Source: JABCPE02 sp963530295 (GTDB lineage: Bacteria > Bacteroidota > Bacteroidia > Flavobacteriales > Weeksellaceae). From it: a stretch of 64,000 nt of DNA. The position numbers and the translations under genes were made by a program. The stretch lies in NCBI GenBank assembly GCA_963530295.1, contig CAUSCF010000003.1:62001-126000 (forward strand). The letters are read 5' to 3'. Numbering within the stretch: position 1 is the stretch's first letter; every line of letters begins with the position of its first letter. This document shows, one piece after another, positions 9,234 to 17,698 of this stretch. The notes below the pieces were generated by a model. It was not told the origin of the DNA. It did no database searches and worked only from the letters and a program-made list of their open reading frames with translations.

Positions 9234-9902
9234 TTATTTAAACTCTATAACTCCACCTACTACTTTTTTTACATCTCTTTGTTTCGGGTTTCCGTGGATT
9301 TCTATTCTTCCGCCTGCTCTCACGGTGGCATTTACAGCTTTGGAAGCGTAGACTTCTGCCTTTCCGCCTGCGTTTACAGTTACGGAGACATTTTCGCCCT
9401 CGTTGTCATCGCCTTTGTATTTTGCGCCAGAGTTCATCACGATTTCCTGAACATCTGCATTCCCTGAAAGCTCTACTTCGCCGCCAGAGTTTCCTCTTAC
9501 ATTCAGCTGTTTTACATTCACTTTCAGTTGGATTTTAGAACCTTCATTAGAAGTGATTTTCAGTAGATTAGCTTTCAATACATCATTAGAAGTGATTTCC
9601 GAGCCTTGACTTGCCTGAATATCACTGAGGTCATTGTAATAAACCTTTACTTTAACATCATCTCCTTGCAGGAGTTTCAGAGTTTTAGTACGGATTTTTA
9701 GTTCACCGTTTTTATTGATTACTTGGATTTTAGAACTGCCATCGCCTATGATTTCCACTTTGTTTTTTCTGGATTCTATAAGCTCTACGGAAATTCTGTC
9801 ATAGACTTTTAGAGATGTAAAATCACCAACTTCTCTATCATTCTGTGCAAAAGAGCACGCCACACCAAAAAGGAATAAAATTCCTGATAATAAATTTTTC
9901 AT
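9234..9902 (-). CDS. Head GIN domain protein (DUF2807), exported
   Basis: A 222-residue secreted protein with a signal peptide (MKNLLSGILFLFGVACSFAQ, cleavage near residue 20). It has a beta-helical GIN domain visible as repeating short strands rich in Gly, Ser, Val and Asn (for example SQGSEITSNDVL, NEGSKIQLKV, NSGGEVELSG, NAGGKAEVYA, RAGGRIEIHG). Each rung is about 18-22 residues. The family is common in Bacteroidota and is described as a putative autotransporter-adhesin head domain; its function is not established. It is convergent with rnhA. Confidence 0.85.
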   Translation of the reverse strand: MKNLLSGILFLFGVACSFAQNDREVGDFTSLKVYDRISVELIESRKNKVEIIGDGSSKIQVINKNGELKIRTKTLKLLQGDDVKVKVYYNDLSDIQASQGSEITSNDVLKANLLKITSNEGSKIQLKVNVKQLNVRGNSGGEVELSGNADVQEIVMNSGAKYKGDDNEGENVSVTVNAGGKAEVYASKAVNATVRAGGRIEIHGNPKQRDVKKVVGGVIEFK

Positions 9903-9961
9903 TATGTTTGATTTTTCTGTTAGAACGAAAAAAAAGGATTTTCATTATGTTTTAAATAAAA

Positions 9962-9980
9962 AACCCCCAGAATTATCTGG
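9962..9980 (-). terminator. Weak terminator after the VOC gene
   Basis: Read on the minus strand, CCAGA and TCTGG form a 5-bp stem with a 4-base loop followed by GGG and a T run. The stem is short. Confidence 0.45.
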
Positions 9981-9998
9981 ATATTTTTCATTAAATAC

Positions 9999-10355
9999 CT
10001 ATCCTATTGTAGAATAATCCGTTATTCCAAATCTATTTCCAAACGGATCTTCAAACTCAACCGCATATCCTGTTCTTATTCTGAAAGGTTCTGATAAAAA
10101 TTTAATTCCATTTTCTTTCATTTGCTGATATTTACGATTTACATCATCTACTTCAAACCATATTGTCTGTTTCAAGTCTTTAAATTTGTTTTTATCTTTT
10201 AATATTATTGCCGCTTCTTCACCATCAACACAGAATGCTACCATTCCCATATCCGAAAAATCAAACTTTACTTTTAGTCCTAAATTATTTTCATAATATT
10301 TTTTTGCCATTTCCAAGTCATCAACTAGAATAAAAAAATTATCATATTTTTTCAT
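9999..10355 (-). CDS. VOC (glyoxalase/bleomycin-resistance fold) family protein
   Basis: A 118-residue single-module vicinal oxygen chelate protein with two beta-alpha-beta-beta-beta halves. The first begins FFILVDDLEMAKKYYENNLG, and the second ends EFEDPFGNRFGITDY, which is the classic family C-terminal signature with the metal-ligand Glu position. Such proteins are metal-dependent dioxygenases, isomerases or drug-binding proteins. The size and single domain resemble small glyoxalase-like proteins, but no substrate can be assigned. It is transcribed alone and ends at its own weak terminator. Confidence 0.82.
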   Translation of the reverse strand: MKKYDNFFILVDDLEMAKKYYENNLGLKVKFDFSDMGMVAFCVDGEEAAIILKDKNKFKDLKQTIWFEVDDVNRKYQQMKENGIKFLSEPFRIRTGYAVEFEDPFGNRFGITDYSTIG

Positions 10356-10382
10356 TGTGTTTATTTTTTAGTTAAAACGAAA

Positions 10383-10409
10383 AAAGACTTTCATGAAGAA
10401 AGTCTTTTG
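10383..10409 (-). terminator. Terminator of the fabG-like gene
   Basis: An 11-bp stem (AAAAGACTTTC / GAAAGTCTTTT) with a 5-base loop, followed on the minus strand by a T-rich tract. It lies directly after the fabG-like stop codon. Confidence 0.75.
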
Positions 10410-10416
10410 TAATATT

Positions 10417-11160
10417 TTAAGTAAGCATACCGCCATCTACATTGATAACCTGCCCTGTAACATAGGAAGATAAGTCACTCGCCAAGAATAAGCATGTATT
10501 GGCTACATCGGTAGTCTGCCCTCCTCTCTTTAACGGGATGGCATCTCTCCAGCCTTGTACCACTTCTGGGCTTAGTTTCGCTGTCATTTCTGTTTCTATG
10601 AAACCTGGCGCCACGGCGTTGCAACGGATATTTCTAGAACCTAATTCCAAAGCAACAGATTTAGAAAATCCGATAACACCAGCCTTAGAAGCTGCGTAGT
10701 TTGCCTGCCCTGCGTTTCCTTTAACACCTACCACAGAAGCCATGTTGATGATAGACCCTGTTCTCGCTTTCATCATAGGTTTGATGGCTGCTTTTGTAAG
10801 GTTGAATACAGAATCCAAATTCACTTTCATGATGATGTCCCACTCCTCTTTGCTCATTCTAAGGAGAAGATTGTCTCGGGTAATTCCTGCATTATTCACA
10901 AGGATATCTATCTGCCCGAAGTCTGCGATAACATCGTCTATCAGTTTCTGAGCCTCATCAAAATCGGCAGCGTTAGAGTGGTATTCTTTAGCTGTAGTGA
11001 TTTTATTTAGGTCTGCTTCTACTTGTTTTGCTAAGTCATCTGGACCGATGTGGGAAAATGCTATTTTAGCTCCCTGCTCTGCAAAAACTTCTGCTATTCT
11101 TCTTCCAATACCTGTAGCTGCACCTGTGATGAGAGCTACTTTTCCTTCTAATAATTTCAT
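10417..11160 (-). CDS. fabG: 3-oxoacyl-[acyl-carrier-protein] reductase
   Basis: A 247-residue classical short-chain dehydrogenase/reductase, most likely FabG, the NADPH-dependent reductase of fatty acid elongation. It shows TGAATGIG (cofactor binding), NNAG, the catalytic Ser in NMASVVG, and YAASK with the catalytic Tyr and Lys. The C-terminus ASYVTGQVINVDGGM is typical of FabG. The frame extends upstream to a TTG at 11181, but ATG 11160 is chosen because the protein then begins MKLLEGKVALITG. No other fab genes are near, so a different SDR substrate is possible. Confidence 0.87.
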   Translation of the reverse strand: MKLLEGKVALITGAATGIGRRIAEVFAEQGAKIAFSHIGPDDLAKQVEADLNKITTAKEYHSNAADFDEAQKLIDDVIADFGQIDILVNNAGITRDNLLLRMSKEEWDIIMKVNLDSVFNLTKAAIKPMMKARTGSIINMASVVGVKGNAGQANYAASKAGVIGFSKSVALELGSRNIRCNAVAPGFIETEMTAKLSPEVVQGWRDAIPLKRGGQTTDVANTCLFLASDLSSYVTGQVINVDGGMLT

Positions 11161-11221
11161 ATTCTTATTATTTTGGTTCAAAATTAAGGATTATTTTTAA
11201 AACCTAAAAGATTAGAAGAGT

Positions 11222-11590
11222 TTATCTTGTTTTTAGAGTTTGGATTTCTTTCTGGAGTTGTTCTATCAGCTGGTCTTTTGCTTTTATGAGCTGGTCTGTT
11301 ATTTCCTTATTTTCTTGATAGAAATTTTCTATTTTTTGCTGAAAAACACTTTCGTTACTATAATTATTCTGCACAAAAGCATTTTTATCCATCTCCAAAA
11401 ACTCATTTATAGGTGTTTCTAAAATTGCAGAAATTCTGAATAATCTCTCCACTGTAAGTTTGGTTTCACCTGTTTCTATTTTTCTATATGCAGCAGGAGT
11501 AAGCTCCAACTCATCTGCCATATTCTCATATGTATAACCTTTTTTATTCCTATACTGAGCAATTTTTTCTATAATTTTTCCCATTTCCAT
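11222..11590 (-). CDS. XRE-family helix-turn-helix transcriptional regulator
   Basis: A 122-residue protein. An N-terminal Cro/CI-type HTH (about residues 8-62: IAQYRNKKGYTYENMADEL, then AAYRKIETGETKLTVERL) is followed by a C-terminal coiled coil of about 45 residues rich in Gln, Lys and Glu that could mediate dimerisation. The layout is common for small regulators in Flavobacteriia. It is divergent from the small gene at 11717, with about 125 bases between, so it may control that cluster and itself. ATG 11590 or 11584 could be the start. Confidence 0.82.
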   Translation of the reverse strand: MEMGKIIEKIAQYRNKKGYTYENMADELELTPAAYRKIETGETKLTVERLFRISAILETPINEFLEMDKNAFVQNNYSNESVFQQKIENFYQENKEITDQLIKAKDQLIEQLQKEIQTLKTR

Positions 11591-11652
11591 TACTTAAATT
11601 TTTATCAAAAGTATAAAAATATATCTTAATAGTAAAATAATTTTACTAAAAG

Positions 11653-11686
11653 TTGTATGTTTTTTTTAGAAGTAGTTATAAATTTG
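11653..11686 (+). promoter_or_regulatory. Candidate promoter of the frameshifted small gene
   Basis: TTG at 11653-11655 and TAAATTTG at 11679-11686 are separated by 23 bases, fitting the Bacteroidota promoter pattern. They lie 30 bases before the ATG at 11717. Confidence 0.5.
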
Positions 11687-11716
11687 CTATGTTAAATTAA
11701 AAATTATATTCTTAAT

Positions 11717-12128
11717 ATGAAAAAAGTAGTTTCAATATTAGTGTTTTTAGGAATGGGGGCATTTGTAAGTGCACAAGCTATTTATGATAATTTAGGATTA
11801 CCAAAAATATGTAAAGAAATAGAAAGCCCTTTTGCATTAAATGATAAAGGTCGTCTTTATTTTGGAGATACTACTAGTATAGAGTTTCGTGAAAAAAATG
11901 TGTGTGGAGATACTTATGTTTCTAATAAAAAAGGTTGGAATAGTTCTGATTTTGAACCTTATTTAAGAAAATATACCATAAAATATGGTGATCCTATTTA
12001 TAAAGATACCTCTAGGGGATATGATTTGGTGTTGGTCAGTTGATAAAGATTATATTTTAAATCTAAGATATGTTGTTCCCAATTCTCTTGCTCCTGCAGG
12101 AATTATAATATATGTTACTAAAAAATAA
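11717..12128 (+). pseudogene. Small exported protein gene, frameshifted at a GGGG run
   Basis: The first frame encodes 108 residues with a signal peptide (MKKVVSILVFLGMGAFVSAQ) and stops at 12043. Directly before that stop, the next frame continues as protein-like sequence (MIWCWSVDKDYILNLRYVV, then PNSLAPAGIIIYVTKK) to a stop at 12126-12128. Removing one G from the GGGG at 12015-12018 would join the two frames into one 136-residue protein ending SRDMIWCW...VTKK. I infer a +1 insertion in a homopolymer. It may be a true mutation, phase variation or a sequencing error. No family is recognised; it would be a small periplasmic or secreted protein. Confidence 0.6.
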
Positions 12129-12147
12129 TTATTTAACACATTTTAAT

Positions 12148-12387
12148 ATGGAAAATTATACATTCGAAAATCTAAGACAACAAACTGCATTTATAGATTT
12201 GGATAATAGAGAAGAAATTTTAAGTTTTGAACGAAAGGAGGAGCTAGCATGGTATATTGATAATAGAATTAACAAACTAAATTCAGAAATTGAAGATAAA
12301 AATATTAGCGATAATGAACGAGTTACCAAAACATTAACTCTCAATTTATTGCAAAAAATAAGAGATGGTGTTTCTAAATTATTATAA
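12148..12387 (+). CDS. Small soluble helical protein, function unknown
   Basis: A 79-residue acidic, mainly helical protein (MENYTFENLRQQTAFIDLDN at the N-terminus) without signal peptide or membrane segment. The frame is open from 12112, but ATG 12148 gives a hydrophilic cytoplasmic protein and is preferred. It lies between two small genes for exported proteins on the same strand, with short gaps, so co-transcription is likely. I recognise no family. Size and position resemble cargo or immunity-like small genes, but nothing in the sequence proves that. Confidence 0.55.
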   Translation: MENYTFENLRQQTAFIDLDNREEILSFERKEELAWYIDNRINKLNSEIEDKNISDNERVTKTLTLNLLQKIRDGVSKLL

Positions 12388-12419
12388 AAAAATTATTCTT
12401 GATAAATTATTTTTTTAAT

Positions 12420-12851
12420 ATGAAATTTAAATTATTTTGTTTTTTATCCATCATATTATCTAACTATGTAGGCTCTCAAAGTATTCCAGCTGAATTACTG
12501 GTTTCTTATGCAAGATTCCAAAATATAAAAATCATCAAGAGTGATTTGGATTATAAAGGGTTTATTACAAAACTAGGTGATAATAATCAATTAGTTGGCT
12601 TAAAAAGTTATGATTCTGAAAATGCTTCTGAGGTAATATATGCTACTTTTAATTATAAAAATGCTACTTTTACAGTTTGTAATACATCTATGTATTTTAA
12701 TGAAAAGAAAAATTATTTTTTATCAAAAAATTTGATTTTCAGATATAAGGATAAACAGACAGGAACACTTGTATATGACCATCCTTCTGAAAAATATAAT
12801 GTAGGAATACAAGAGGAAGAAATGATAGTATGTATATTTACAGGATTATAA
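12420..12851 (+). CDS. Small exported protein, function unknown
   Basis: A 143-residue protein with a signal peptide (MKFKLFCFLSIILSNYVGSQ). The mature part of about 120 residues is rich in Tyr, Lys and Asn, with beta-strand-like alternation. It has two Cys (CNTSMY and the C-terminal IVCIFTGL). The frame is open from 12399; ATG 12420 is chosen because it begins the signal peptide directly. It is the last of three small + genes and is followed by a strong terminator. No family is recognised. Confidence 0.6.
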   Translation: MKFKLFCFLSIILSNYVGSQSIPAELLVSYARFQNIKIIKSDLDYKGFITKLGDNNQLVGLKSYDSENASEVIYATFNYKNATFTVCNTSMYFNEKKNYFLSKNLIFRYKDKQTGTLVYDHPSEKYNVGIQEEEMIVCIFTGL

Positions 12852-12884
12852 AATAAAATGGCTCTTTTTGAGCCATTTTATTTT
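12850..12884. terminator. Bidirectional terminator
   Basis: A long stem, AAAATAAAATGGCT / AGCCATTTTATTTT, with a loop around CTTTTTG. It serves the small-gene cluster on + and the 576-residue protein gene on -. Confidence 0.8.
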
Positions 12885-12982
12885 ATTCTTTCACAAAAAC
12901 CAATAAAAAGAATTTTATTTCCTATATAGTAAATATCAAAACAGCATATTCTGATTTTTTAATTTTAGGGAATTCCGTCTAA

Positions 12983-14713
12983 CTATGCTTTAGATGCTAT
13001 ATGCCTTCTATACACATCTAAGTGTGTTTTTTCAAGCACCTCTCCGATGCGGTTCAAACGCTGGGTCTGTGTCGTATCTGTATCTTCTTGATGATTATCT
13101 TCATGCATCGTTATCTGTCCATTTCCCTCTACAGAGAAATACTCATACCAGTTCACTGGCACATCATGCCAAGAGCCATCACCACCAAATTTACTAATAT
13201 ACGAAAGACGAGGTTCTGAACGGAAACCATGAGCGGTGACATCTATCATCGTGCTGCCATCGTTCTGTACCTTTGCAGAAGTTTTCAAGACACACTGCGT
13301 CACACAGTCAGGATGTCTGAAACGCTCCTGCCCCCAGAAATTAGCCAGTGCCTCATGCTCCCAGAACGAACTTCTCTGCTCCATATCTCGCCCATAAATA
13401 TCCTTATGCGACCGTATCTGCTGATACATCGGCACACATAATAGCGGCGCAAAACTGAAATAAATCGCTCGGAAATATCTTGCATTAATCTCGTAAAAGT
13501 CTTTTTTGGCTCTTTCAAAATCAAAATTACAATACTGATCTGGGTTCATATCAAGATCCAGCTCTTGTATATGCAAAGGCGTGATGGTGTTTATCATACG
13601 ATTTTTATCAAAGTTAAAATCATCACCATAGCCATTGGTATTGTCCTGCAAAAGCGCCATCATACTCTGCTGTGCCAATGGCGTGAAGAGTAAAGCGAAC
13701 TGCTGGTTGTTATTACGGTTACTTGTATTGAATGCGACCTCAAATTCCTCATTTGTCAGCATAGCAAAATCTCCATCTGCCAGATTACGAGCTTTACGCT
13801 TCAGCCAGAATTTATCCCATTTAAAGCGAAGCGAACCTTCCTTGCCTGCCAATCCACTTGGCTTGCGATTAAATATCAAATCGGGCGCGGCTATATTGCC
13901 ATAGATAAGGCGGGTACGCTCATAATACTCGGGATAAGGCGCTGTCACGCTCGCGCGCAATGTTTCTGAATGACTCACTGTGCGGGATTTCCCATCCGAA
14001 TCAGTTTCCCTCGTTGTCCAATAAATGGTTTTCTCGCCGTAGTAGGTCTTCTGTCCCATTTCCATTTTTCGTGTCCTACAAATGACAAACGGATTGCCAT
14101 TGATAAGTCCAGAATGGGAATAAAGCACCGAACGCCCTTCATTAAAGGAATCATTCCAGCCGTATGTAGCACAAAGGTCAGCTAGTCGCTGAGTCGTGAA
14201 ATATGGGTCAAACTCCAGCCTTGGCACAGTCTTCGACATCATTCGTGTCAAAATATCCCAGTCGTAGAGTTTATTTAGTTCCGCCATTTGGTTCCAAGCT
14301 GTATTCCTTAAATCATCTACTTTTTGAGCTAAATCATTTCGCTCACTTCGTAAAGATTTCAAAGTAGGATGCACTTTTACCAAAAGAAAGACAACCGCCA
14401 AGACTGAGCCACCGCCTATTAGTAAGAGCTGCTCCATCGGGAACTCATTTCTCTTAACATAGACAACAGCAAATCCTATCACCGCACCTATCCATAGTAT
14501 GACACATAATACCTTCCATCGTGTGATGCGGCTTGCTATATCTGCCATGTCTGCCTCGCCTTTATAAATCTGCTGGCATGTAGTGCGATTTGCTTCTACA
14601 TCAACCTGTGCTTCCTGAGCAAGCGCATCGAAAGTTTCTTCCGCCACCTTCTTAAACTTGTCACGAAAGGTATTGATGTATTCGTTTAATGGGTCATAGA
14701 TATCCTGAATCAT
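12983..14713 (-). CDS. Uncharacterised 576-residue membrane protein paired with LemA
   Basis: A hydrophilic N-terminal helical region (1-62) is followed by two membrane segments (about 66-86 and 94-111), a short coiled coil (about 113-150), and a large soluble region of about 420 residues with no family I recognise. The region contains many aromatic residues and beta-prone stretches. The gene lies 15 bases after lemA on the same strand, so the two form an operon. By position it is comparable to the DUF3137 proteins often found beside lemA, but I cannot see that family's sequence here. Codon use is visibly richer in G/C (many CGC, GCG, CTG-type codons) than the neighbours, suggesting transfer from another lineage. 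Confidence 0.75.
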   Translation of the reverse strand: MIQDIYDPLNEYINTFRDKFKKVAEETFDALAQEAQVDVEANRTTCQQIYKGEADMADIASRITRWKVLCVILWIGAVIGFAVVYVKRNEFPMEQLLLIGGGSVLAVVFLLVKVHPTLKSLRSERNDLAQKVDDLRNTAWNQMAELNKLYDWDILTRMMSKTVPRLEFDPYFTTQRLADLCATYGWNDSFNEGRSVLYSHSGLINGNPFVICRTRKMEMGQKTYYGEKTIYWTTRETDSDGKSRTVSHSETLRASVTAPYPEYYERTRLIYGNIAAPDLIFNRKPSGLAGKEGSLRFKWDKFWLKRKARNLADGDFAMLTNEEFEVAFNTSNRNNNQQFALLFTPLAQQSMMALLQDNTNGYGDDFNFDKNRMINTITPLHIQELDLDMNPDQYCNFDFERAKKDFYEINARYFRAIYFSFAPLLCVPMYQQIRSHKDIYGRDMEQRSSFWEHEALANFWGQERFRHPDCVTQCVLKTSAKVQNDGSTMIDVTAHGFRSEPRLSYISKFGGDGSWHDVPVNWYEYFSVEGNGQITMHEDNHQEDTDTTQTQRLNRIGEVLEKTHLDVYRRHIASKA

Positions 14714-14728
14714 CTATATTCCAAAGTC

Positions 14729-15478
14729 TTAGAAGAATTTACCTCTTGCTGCCTCGCGTGTTTCGGCTGATGCTGTAAATGGTATACGCGTAGTGTAGCC
14801 CTGCTGTGCTGCTACTATCATCTTTGTAGGCCATGAGAAAATATCTGTGTTCCACTGCGTTACACGACTGTTATACACAGTTCGCGCTGCTGTTATCTCG
14901 CGCTGTAAGTAGCTGTTTTGCTGCATTGCATCTGCAATGGCGTTGTGCGCTTTCAGTTCTGGATAAGCTTCAACCTGTGGGAAAAGCCTGCCAAAAGCTG
15001 TGTTAGTCTGTGCATTCACATCACTTCTGTTATCCTCATTTACACTACCACTACGAAGAGCTGCCACTGTTTTCATCACATCTTTGTCAAGATCTACAGC
15101 CCGCTCTACAAGTCCTACAACATTCTGAAGTATCTGTACTCTTTGTTCCAAATAATTGTCAATATTAGATGCTTCCGCCTGAATGCGTTGTTCCAACTGC
15201 TGGAAATAATTACGAGCCGATATCTTCATAAAGATAAAAATAATACCAGGCAAGATGCCGAGCAGACAGCCCACACCGCCAACAAGCAAAGGATTTTGTA
15301 GCGTACTGCCCATAACCAGCACATACAATAGTACCAATATTGGTATCACAACCCATAATGCTATCTGAAAAAGAGTAGAGCCAAAGCCTATCTCTATAGG
15401 CAGCTGTTTATCTATTACATGTACATCTCGTCCTGAATTATTTACAGGTCCTGTCACTTCGTCTAACAAATTTGCCAT
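14729..15478 (-). CDS. lemA: LemA family membrane protein
   Basis: A 249-residue LemA-like protein. Two hydrophobic segments (about 37-56 and 64-83) precede the LemA helical domain. That domain contains the family features ARNYFQQLEQRIQAEASNID, VQILQNVVGLVERAVDLDKD, an FPQVEAYPELKAHN segment and the late VYNSRVTQWNTDIFSWP. The C-terminal ~25 residues extend past the LemA core and end ARGKFF. The second membrane segment makes it longer than classical LemA (about 185-200 residues). It is the first gene of a two-gene operon with the 576-residue protein and shares its higher G+C look. The function of LemA is not established. Confidence 0.88.
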   Translation of the reverse strand: MANLLDEVTGPVNNSGRDVHVIDKQLPIEIGFGSTLFQIALWVVIPILVLLYVLVMGSTLQNPLLVGGVGCLLGILPGIIFIFMKISARNYFQQLEQRIQAEASNIDNYLEQRVQILQNVVGLVERAVDLDKDVMKTVAALRSGSVNEDNRSDVNAQTNTAFGRLFPQVEAYPELKAHNAIADAMQQNSYLQREITAARTVYNSRVTQWNTDIFSWPTKMIVAAQQGYTTRIPFTASAETREAARGKFF

Positions 15479-15514
15479 AATTTTTAATATATCGTTTTTG
15501 TTTTATTATTTTAT

Positions 15515-15522
15515 CAAAGATA
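15515..15522 (-). promoter_or_regulatory. Candidate -7 element of the lemA operon
   Basis: CAAAGATA (TATCTTTG on the minus strand) matches TAnnTTTG, 36 bases upstream of the lemA ATG. It shows that the operon, although compositionally foreign, is served by a native-type promoter. Confidence 0.5.
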
Positions 15523-15725
15523 CATTTTTTTCTTAAAATCTGGTATATCTGCCGTTTATATCTAATCTTTGAGGTTGTTTTTATTTATCTGAAAGCCTCA
15601 GATAGTGATAGATTTTCTCTTTAATAGAAGTTGCTTATGAATATCATTAAATAACCTTCATACAATATGATTTTATTTTCATTCATTTACTTTGATTATC
15701 TAATCTTTTACTTTAAATAAATCTC

Positions 15726-16322
15726 CTACGGATACTCAAAACCAAAGTGAATTTTACACAGCTTATCTTGGTCAAAAGTATATTCTGCAAAATAAATTGG
15801 CATATTATACTTTTCTAAAAAATGAGACTTTTCATAATCTGAGATTTCATACCGAAGAACATGATTAGTTTCTGTAAAATTATTTCCTTTTATCTTTATC
15901 AAATTCTTTTTAGAAATGCCTAATTTTATCCCACTTTCCGTGGAAAAGTTTTTATATTTAGTAGGATTTGAGATAGTTTTCTTATCATATGGACTTATTT
16001 CTGCTTGATAAAATTCATTTCTTTTCGTTCCATAGAAAAGATAAAGTTTTAGGACTTCAGTTTTATTTTCATTAGTGAAAATAACATAAGGTAATTCTTC
16101 TTTACCCTCTATAACATTGTATTTCAAATCACTATATCCCAAAACTACAGCAGTAGTATCTGATAATTTTATATTATTAACACTTATATCTGGTACAATG
16201 TTATCCCTATATGTTTCATTTTTTGCACAACCTAACACTGACACCAATATAATTAACAATTTTATTATCAGTAAAATACTTCTTTTTCTACTGCTATGTT
16301 TTTCTAATTTTAATTGGCTCAT
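15726..16322 (-). CDS. Predicted lipoprotein, function unknown
   Basis: A 198-residue protein with a positively charged N-terminus (KHSSRKR), a hydrophobic helix (about 15-30) and a lipobox VSVLGC placing the lipidated cysteine at residue 32. The mature domain is beta-rich with no recognised family. It contains two Tyr/Lys-rich stretches and a C-terminal YTFDQDKLCKIHFGFEYP, which carries the only other cysteine. It is alone on the minus strand, between the lemA promoter region and rsmI, in A+T-rich DNA like the host. Confidence 0.65.
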   Translation of the reverse strand: MSQLKLEKHSSRKRSILLIIKLLIILVSVLGCAKNETYRDNIVPDISVNNIKLSDTTAVVLGYSDLKYNVIEGKEELPYVIFTNENKTEVLKLYLFYGTKRNEFYQAEISPYDKKTISNPTKYKNFSTESGIKLGISKKNLIKIKGNNFTETNHVLRYEISDYEKSHFLEKYNMPIYFAEYTFDQDKLCKIHFGFEYP

Positions 16323-16360
16323 TTAGATATTTTTATCAATTTCAAAAAAGTTAAAATCCA

Positions 16361-17035
16361 TCAAATCTGGTTATTTACCACCAAAACCATTTCGCCTTTC
16401 AGGGTTTTACTTTTGGAAAATTCTATGAGTTCTTCTATGGTTCCGCGTTTGGTTTCTTCAAATTTTTTGGAAATTTCTCGGCTGAGGCTGATTTTCGTTC
16501 CCTCTCCGAAAAATTCCTTTATCTGCTCCAGTGTGGTGTTTATCTTGTGCGGGCTTTCGTAGAGAACTATCGTTTTTTTCTCCTCTGCCAGCTGTTTCAG
16601 TTTTGTCTGTCTTCCCTTTTTCTGCGGTAGAAATCCCACGAACAAAAACTCATTATTAGGCAGTCCAGAAACCACCAGCGCCGGCACGAAAGCTGTAGCA
16701 CCAGGCAGACACTGCATTTCCACCTCGTTATCCGTACATGCCTTTGCCAGCAGATATCCAGGGTCAGAAATTCCAGGCGTTCCTGCATCGGTAATGATGG
16801 CGATATTCTGACCATTTTTCAGGTCTTCTGTCACTTTAAGTGTTGCTTGATGTTCATTGTGTAAGTGATATGATTTCAATGGTTTAGAAATTTCAAAATG
16901 TTTGAGTAAAATTCCCGAAGTCCGTGTATCTTCACAAAGAATATAGTCCACTTCTTTCAAAATTTTTACTGCCCGAAAAGTCATATCTTCCAGATTGCCA
17001 ATAGGCGTAGGAACAAAATAAAGTATACCGCTCAT
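16361..17035 (-). CDS. rsmI: 16S rRNA (cytidine(1402)-2'-O)-methyltransferase RsmI
   Basis: A 224-residue SAM-dependent tetrapyrrole-methylase-fold enzyme that 2'-O-methylates C1402 of 16S rRNA. Family motifs are present: LYFVPTPIGNLEDMTFRA at the N-terminus, ILCEDTRTSGILLKHF, SYHLHNEH, ITDAGTPGISDPGYLL and the PGATAFVPALVVSGLP substrate loop. It is a little shorter than the E. coli enzyme (about 286) because the C-terminal domain is missing, as is usual in Bacteroidota. It is divergent from tdk. Confidence 0.94.
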   Translation of the reverse strand: MSGILYFVPTPIGNLEDMTFRAVKILKEVDYILCEDTRTSGILLKHFEISKPLKSYHLHNEHQATLKVTEDLKNGQNIAIITDAGTPGISDPGYLLAKACTDNEVEMQCLPGATAFVPALVVSGLPNNEFLFVGFLPQKKGRQTKLKQLAEEKKTIVLYESPHKINTTLEQIKEFFGEGTKISLSREISKKFEETKRGTIEELIEFSKSKTLKGEMVLVVNNQI

Positions 17036-17113
17036 AAATTCTTTTATTAAAATTGTTTAAATTTGGGATTTAATTTTGAATTTTTCACATCAAAATCAAA
17101 AGGCTAATTTACA

Positions 17114-17698
17114 ATGTTTTTAGAAAATACAATCAATCACGCCAAACAAAGCGGCTGGATGGAGGTTATCTGCGGTTCTATGTTTTCTGGAAAAACCGAG
17201 GAACTCATCAGAAGGCTCCGCCGTGCAGAGATGGCTGGACAGCAGGTAGAAATCTTCAAACCCAAGCTGGACAACCGCTATGCCGATGAAGAGGTGGTCT
17301 CTCACAACCAAAATAAAATAAAAAGCACTCCCGTAGAAACTCCCGATGAGATTCTACTCCTTGGGTCTAACTGTGATGTGGTGGGCATAGATGAGGCGCA
17401 GTTTTTCGATGAAAGCATTGTAGAAATAGCCAATCAGCTGGCGAACAACGGCGTTCGTGTGGTGATTGCTGGGCTGGATATGGACTACATGGGAAGGCCT
17501 TTCGGGCCGATGCCCAACCTGATGGCCACGGCAGAATATGTAACGAAAGTCCATGCCATCTGCAAGAAAACAGGGAACTTGGCCAATTATTCCATGAGAA
17601 CCTCAGGGAGTGATGATTTGGTACAATTAGGAGAAACTGACAGCTACGAGGCTGTGAGTAGAAAAGTTTTTACAGAAGAAGTTTTGAATAAAAAATAA
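17114..17698 (+). CDS. tdk: Thymidine kinase (type II)
   Basis: A 194-residue cytosolic kinase that phosphorylates thymidine to dTMP for salvage. The P-loop GSMFSGKT is at 21-28, the Walker B-like DEAQFF carries the catalytic Glu, and the lasso region has HAICKKTGNLANYSMRTSG. Of the four cysteines that bind structural zinc in many type II kinases, only the first is evident here (CKKTG instead of CxxCG). This appears to be a zinc-less variant. The stop codon overlaps the ATG of murF-alr by one base. Confidence 0.93.
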   Translation: MFLENTINHAKQSGWMEVICGSMFSGKTEELIRRLRRAEMAGQQVEIFKPKLDNRYADEEVVSHNQNKIKSTPVETPDEILLLGSNCDVVGIDEAQFFDESIVEIANQLANNGVRVVIAGLDMDYMGRPFGPMPNLMATAEYVTKVHAICKKTGNLANYSMRTSGSDDLVQLGETDSYEAVSRKVFTEEVLNKK

